A DNA stretch of 64,000 nucleotides from positions 1 through 64,000 of IMG/VR virus record IMGVR_UViG_3300043436_002028. One strand, written 5' to 3'. The DNA is from a virus. The stretch's first letter is position 1. Each line of letters starts with the position of its first letter. This document shows positions 60,964 to 64,000 of the stretch, in pieces. The notes under the pieces were generated by a model that searched no databases, was not told the DNA's origin, and was given only the letters and a program-made list of their open reading frames with translations. The translations under genes were made by a program, and so were the position numbers.

Positions 60964-61935
60964 ATGTCAGGAATGAAAAGGAATACAATCAAACTAGTTT
61001 TGAAAGAAAAACTTGAAAGCTGGCTTGAAACCGTGGATGATCAAAATGTCTCTAGTTTAATTAAGAGAGATGTTATTGTTAGTGGGGGTGCAATTGCCTC
61101 TATGCTAGCAGGAGAAAAGATTAATGATTATGATCTTTACTTTAGAACCAGAGAGACTACAGAAGCTGTTGCAAAATACTATGTAAATAAGTTTAATGAA
61201 TCTAATGGGCAACTTTCTACAAAAGCAATGAGGTCTTGTAACCCAGAAGTCAAGACAGAAATTAGAAAGAATGTCAAGGGTAATGAAGAACACCGTGTAA
61301 TTATTTACATGAAATCTTCAGGAGTTGCCTCTGAAAATCAATCTGAATATCGTTACTTCGAAGGCGAGGGTGAAGTATCTGCTGATGAATTTATGGATTC
61401 TCTTAAAACAGATCCAATGGAAACTGCAACAGATTTAGTTGAAATCGTAAAGGATAAGAAAACTAAATTTAGGCCTGTGTTCTTTTCAGAGAATGCGATC
61501 ACACTTTCAGATAAAGTACAACTAGTAATTCGCTTTTACGGTTCTCCAGAAGAAATTCACGAGAATTATGACTATGCACATTCAATGTGCTACTACGACT
61601 ATCAAGCAGATTCCCTAGTATTGCATCCAGAAGCTCTAGAGTGTGTTTTATCAAAAACTCTTATCTATAAAGGAAGTTTGTACCCAATTGCATCTATCTT
61701 TAGAATCAGGAAATTTATTGAAAGAGGTTGGCGAATTACTGCAGGTCAGCTCTTAAAAATTATCTGGCAGATTAATGAAATAGATTTAAAAGACCCTGCT
61801 GTACTGAAAGAACAGCTTACTGGTGTAGATCAAGCTTATATGCATCAATTGCTGAGAGCTTTAGAAACTAAAGAAGCGAATCAAAAGATTGATAGCACTT
61901 ATCTTGCAAAATTAATTGACGAAATTTTTGAATAA
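60964..61935 (+). CDS. Nucleotidyltransferase-fold phage protein
   Basis: 323 residues from ATG 60964. VSGGAIASMLAGEKINDYDLYF has the GG...(L/M)..G...NDYD(L/I) form of the polymerase-beta/CCA-adding nucleotidyltransferase active site, with DxD as metal ligands. A conserved C-terminal region (YDYAHSMCYYDY, ALECVLSKTLIYKG, IFRIRKFIERGW) is shared by a widespread phage family. The substrate is unknown; RNA 3' ends or a protein are possible. It lies just before a DHH phosphoesterase gene. Confidence 0.65.
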   Translation: MSGMKRNTIKLVLKEKLESWLETVDDQNVSSLIKRDVIVSGGAIASMLAGEKINDYDLYFRTRETTEAVAKYYVNKFNESNGQLSTKAMRSCNPEVKTEIRKNVKGNEEHRVIIYMKSSGVASENQSEYRYFEGEGEVSADEFMDSLKTDPMETATDLVEIVKDKKTKFRPVFFSENAITLSDKVQLVIRFYGSPEEIHENYDYAHSMCYYDYQADSLVLHPEALECVLSKTLIYKGSLYPIASIFRIRKFIERGWRITAGQLLKIIWQINEIDLKDPAVLKEQLTGVDQAYMHQLLRALETKEANQKIDSTYLAKLIDEIFE

Positions 61936-61944
61936 GGATTTAAA

Positions 61945-62190
61945 ATGGAATTCACTGAAGACACCCTTAAAAAGATAACAAATAATGAATTTATTACTTG
62001 GATTATGAACTATTCAAATTCAGGTGCACTTTCACAAGCTGTTGTTATTGAAGCTCTTAGATACTATACAGATTATGTTCTTAAGAAAGGAGAACCTGTA
62101 GAAACTGGAAATGAAATTATCAGACCGATAGCTTGGTACAAAGCTGCTGAAGAAATCAATCAAAAAGTGAAACTCAAATATGGAAATTAA
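61945..62190 (+). CDS. Hypothetical protein
   Basis: 81 residues; TAAGGATTTAAA precedes the ATG. Helical (FITWIMNYSNSGALSQAVVI, ALRYYTDYVLKKGEP), with no Cys. Similar short proteins occur in many phages with no known role. It overlaps the DHH gene by 11 bases if that starts at 62180. Confidence 0.55.
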   Translation: MEFTEDTLKKITNNEFITWIMNYSNSGALSQAVVIEALRYYTDYVLKKGEPVETGNEIIRPIAWYKAAEEINQKVKLKYGN

Positions 62191-63040
62191 AATGCAAAAG
62201 CCTTTAGTTATATATCACAAAGACTGCGCAGACGGCTTAGCTGCTGCATGGTGTTTCTGGAAACAGTACAAAGATTCGTTTGATTATTATCCTGGTGTTT
62301 ATAATGTTCCACCACCAGATGTGTTCGATCGAGATGTTTACATGGTAGACTTCTCGTATAAACACGATGTAATGGAAATGATTTGTAAATACGCTAACAA
62401 AGTTGTACTGCTCGATCATCATAAATCAGCACTTGACGATTTATGGGATCTTGCGGCACTTCCAAACTTTTCAATGGATTATGCAACAGACAGCATGAGT
62501 GGTGCTATGATTGCATGGCAGTATGTTAAAGACACGAGTGGTCATAAAAGAAAACTGCCAGAGCTTCTGAAACACATTCAAGATCGAGACTTGTGGAAGT
62601 TTGAACTACCTCATACTCGTGAAATAATGTCTGCTGTATTTTCCTATGAAAAGTCTATGACTGAATATGATAAGCTAATGAAGCTTACTAAAGTCGGTAT
62701 TAAAGACTTAGTTAAAGAGGGTAAAATTATTGAGCGTAAATATCAAATGGATCTTTGTGGCTTGATAGCTCAATGTAAACGACACATAGAGTTTGAAGGT
62801 TACAATGTACCAATTGCAAACCTTAATGGCTTGTATGCAAGTGATGCTGGAAGTGTTATGTCAGAAGGATACCCATTCTCTATGACATATTATGATACAG
62901 AAAATCATCGAGTGTTTAGTTTGAGATCAAAACCTACAGGTATTGATGTCTCAGAGATTGCCGCTAAATATAACGGTGGTGGTCATAAACATGCTGCAGG
63001 TTTTAAGGTAGTTCGTAGTCATGCTCTCTCAAAAATTTAG
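62180..63040 (+). CDS. DHH/DHHA1-type phosphoesterase
   Basis: 286 residues (282 if started at ATG 62192). Motif I is YHKDCADGLAAAW (D15, D18), then VDFSYKHD (D57), the DHH motif D79-H80-H81, and a C-terminal DHHA1 GGGHKHAAGF (residues 266-275). This family needs Mn2+ and cuts short RNAs, linear or cyclic dinucleotides or 3'-phosphoadenosine phosphate. In a phage it could recycle nanoRNA or remove signalling nucleotides. The substrate cannot be read from the sequence. Confidence 0.85.
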   Translation: MEIKMQKPLVIYHKDCADGLAAAWCFWKQYKDSFDYYPGVYNVPPPDVFDRDVYMVDFSYKHDVMEMICKYANKVVLLDHHKSALDDLWDLAALPNFSMDYATDSMSGAMIAWQYVKDTSGHKRKLPELLKHIQDRDLWKFELPHTREIMSAVFSYEKSMTEYDKLMKLTKVGIKDLVKEGKIIERKYQMDLCGLIAQCKRHIEFEGYNVPIANLNGLYASDAGSVMSEGYPFSMTYYDTENHRVFSLRSKPTGIDVSEIAAKYNGGGHKHAAGFKVVRSHALSKI

Positions 63041-63317
63041 TCATAAATTTTGTACAGTCTGTAAAGTATCAGATTGTCTTACAGGTAAATATTTAAAAAT
63101 ACCTGAAAATACTATGCGACAAAGATGGGTATGTCAAAAGTGTATTGCCAGAGCTACGTCCAGTATAGTTAAATTTAATCTAAAAATAAACACTTTAAAT
63201 CGCCCCGAGGTGCAAGCCGCAAGGATCGGGAAGAGTTGCCCCATGAGTTGCCCGCACAGCTCCACCATGGCCTGTCTGGGTAGCCCCTTGGGGCAGTTTG
63301 AAACCAAAGGAGACTAA
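63021..63317 (+). CDS. Cysteine-rich zinc-finger-like protein
   Basis: 98 residues, overlapping the DHH gene by 20 bases. FCTVCKVSDC and WVCQKCIARAT give two Cys pairs of a zinc finger. The last third (from about 63200) is much richer in G and C and has a different style (CPMSCPHSSTMACLGSPLGQ) with three more cysteines, suggesting a recombined or fused end. No family is recognised. Confidence 0.5.
   Translation: MLSQKFSHKFCTVCKVSDCLTGKYLKIPENTMRQRWVCQKCIARATSSIVKFNLKINTLNRPEVQAARIGKSCPMSCPHSSTMACLGSPLGQFETKGD
63200..63295. other. GC-rich patch with inverted repeats
   Basis: About 95 bases are clearly GC-richer than the surroundings. TGCCCCA at 63237-63243 pairs with TGGGGCA at about 63289-63295, and GCCCC-TT-GGGGC forms a small hairpin at its end. 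The patch is the 3' third of the Cys-rich gene. Confidence 0.45.
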
Positions 63318-63339
63318 TAGATGAACGATCCCTAGACAA

Positions 63340-63356
63340 CCCGTTAAATTAACCCT
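63340..63356 (+). promoter_or_regulatory. Repeat element copy 5, candidate phage promoter
   Basis: ACCCGTTAAATTAACCC in the gap before the last gene, about 108 bases upstream of its ATG. Early-type element D lies 40 bases downstream, so the gene seems to have both kinds of promoter. Confidence 0.62.
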
Positions 63357-63370
63357 ATTTCTGAAAATAG
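63356..63370 (+). other. RNA hairpin after repeat element 5
   Basis: CTATT-CTGAA-AATAG, a 5-bp AT-rich stem that starts on the last base of the element. Weak alone, but its position equals that of hairpins after copies 2 and 4. Confidence 0.35.
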
Positions 63371-63395
63371 AGTTAGGTTTCCCAACGCTGGCCGT

Positions 63396-63423
63396 TTGCG
63401 TTAAAAATGGTATCTTATATGAT
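63396..63423 (+). promoter_or_regulatory. Early-type promoter element D
   Basis: TTGCGT (63396-63401), 16 bases, TATGAT (63418-63423), with the shared GTATCTTATATGATA. The ATG of the next gene is 41 bases after the -10-like box, a normal distance for a leader with the AAGGAA ribosome site. Confidence 0.68.
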
Positions 63424-63463
63424 AGCGCAGTGCTGTCATTTCACAATCTTAAGGAAATTTGAA

Positions 63464-64000
63464 AATGGAACTCAAGCAAGTATTCACCACACCCGATGGC
63501 AAGACCTTTGACACCAAGGCTGAAGCTCTGAATTATCTTCGCAAGCCGATGATCAAAGAAGCGATGTCCAAAGTGACTGGTGGCAATGCTGAACTGACCG
63601 CTTGGTTGGTTGATCATCAAGAAGCTGTTGAAGTTGCTTTCGAAACTGGCACTATTCGCCGTGTTACGAAGTCTGAGCATAACAAGCTGTCTAAGGCTTT
63701 GGAAGCTCTGAAGGAAATCCAAGGTAACAGCAAGATTGCATTCTTGCAAGAAAATACTGGTGCTATTTTGGATTCTTTCCGTTGGCCTTCTGTCAAGCGT
63801 ATGGACGAAGCTGAAAAGGCTACTGCTGCTCGTAACTCTTTGGTTGCCGCTTCTGAAGGTAATGAAGAGCTGGCTAACTGGGTTATCGCTAACAAGGATG
63901 CTATCCTTGCCGCCTATGAAGCTGGCGTTCAGAAGCGTGAAGTGAACCCGAAAGCTGCTGAGGCTCTTGCTGCTTATCGTGCTAAGAAAGCTGCTGAGAA
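63464..64000 (+). CDS. Probable abundant early protein with internal duplication (3' end missing)
   Basis: At least 179 residues, open at the window edge. ATG 63464 is preceded by TTAAGGAAATTT. Two related units are visible: GGNAELTAWLVDHQEAVEVA through TIRRVTKSEHNKLSKALEAL, and EGNEELANWVIANKDAILAA through VQKREVNPKAAEALAAYRAK. Codon use is strongly shifted (CTG, CGT, GCT, AAG, GTT) as in the capsid gene, and both promoter types lie upstream, so high expression is expected. I recognise the N-terminus (KQVFTTPDGKTFDTKAEALN) as a conserved phage protein of unknown function. Confidence 0.7.

Noticed and set aside
1-64000. tRNA genes, CRISPR arrays, insertion sequences, integrase and attachment sites
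   Set aside because: I looked for cloverleaf-type stretches in the gaps, regularly spaced repeats, transposase-like and recombinase-like proteins and found none. The only dispersed repeats are the two promoter-like elements.

Overview
The window is a contiguous stretch of an AT-rich, tailed double-stranded DNA phage genome. Every gene I accept is on the + strand and genes are tightly packed, often with ATGA, TAATG or TGATG junctions. The structural genes are those of a long-tailed siphovirus: terminase, portal, MuF-type head protein, scaffold, capsid, connectors, tail tube, frameshifted G/GT chaperones, a 2609-residue tape measure and a lambda-J-like tip protein. The replication genes are T7-like: single-subunit RNA polymerase, family A DNA polymerase, primase-helicase, gp2.5-like SSB, 5'-nuclease and ATP-dependent ligase. 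A GH24 lysozyme and a J-like tip suggest a Gram-negative host; the host itself cannot be named from the sequence. No integrase, repressor, tRNA or CRISPR was seen, which fits a lytic phage.

Layout. 0-0.4 kb: end of an HExxH protein. 0.4-0.6 kb: regulatory gap. 0.6-2.7 kb: terminase. 2.7-12.4 kb: a fibre/adhesin cassette inserted between terminase and portal. 12.4-24.7 kb: head, connector and tail tube genes. 24.8-41.9 kb: tape measure and tail tip. 42.1-43.2 kb: lysis. 43.3-45.5 kb: small, mostly membrane or exported proteins. 45.4-47.7 kb: RNA polymerase. 47.7-63.3 kb: DNA replication, nucleotide metabolism and small unknown genes. 63.46 kb to the end: a strongly expressed-looking early-type gene cut by the window edge.

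Main discovery. The 1542-residue protein at 14967-19595 starts as a MuF/SPP1-gp7-like head protein, but its C-terminal two thirds carries the catalytic signature of a second T7-family RNA polymerase: DxRxR at 861-865, motif A D1011, motif B R1073/K1077/Y1085 with the same 4- and 8-residue spacing as T7 R627/K631/Y639, and motif C H1440-D1441. I infer a virion-packaged RNA polymerase attached to a head protein and entering the cell with the DNA. It works beside the second, separately encoded T7-like polymerase at 45.4 kb. I do not know of a description of this exact arrangement.

Transcription signals. A near-identical 16-17 bp element, ACCCGTTAAATTAACCC, occurs five times (378, 19600, 42064, 48791, 63340), always between genes on the + strand and upstream of late or replication modules; four copies are followed at once by an RNA hairpin. 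It is the best candidate promoter for a phage polymerase. A different element, TTGnG-N-TATCTTATATGAT-like, occurs four times (43220, 43885, 59470, 63396) in the early-looking half and resembles a host sigma70 promoter. Intrinsic terminators lie at 24.75, 41.93, 43.2, 45.15, 49.36 and 58.75 kb.
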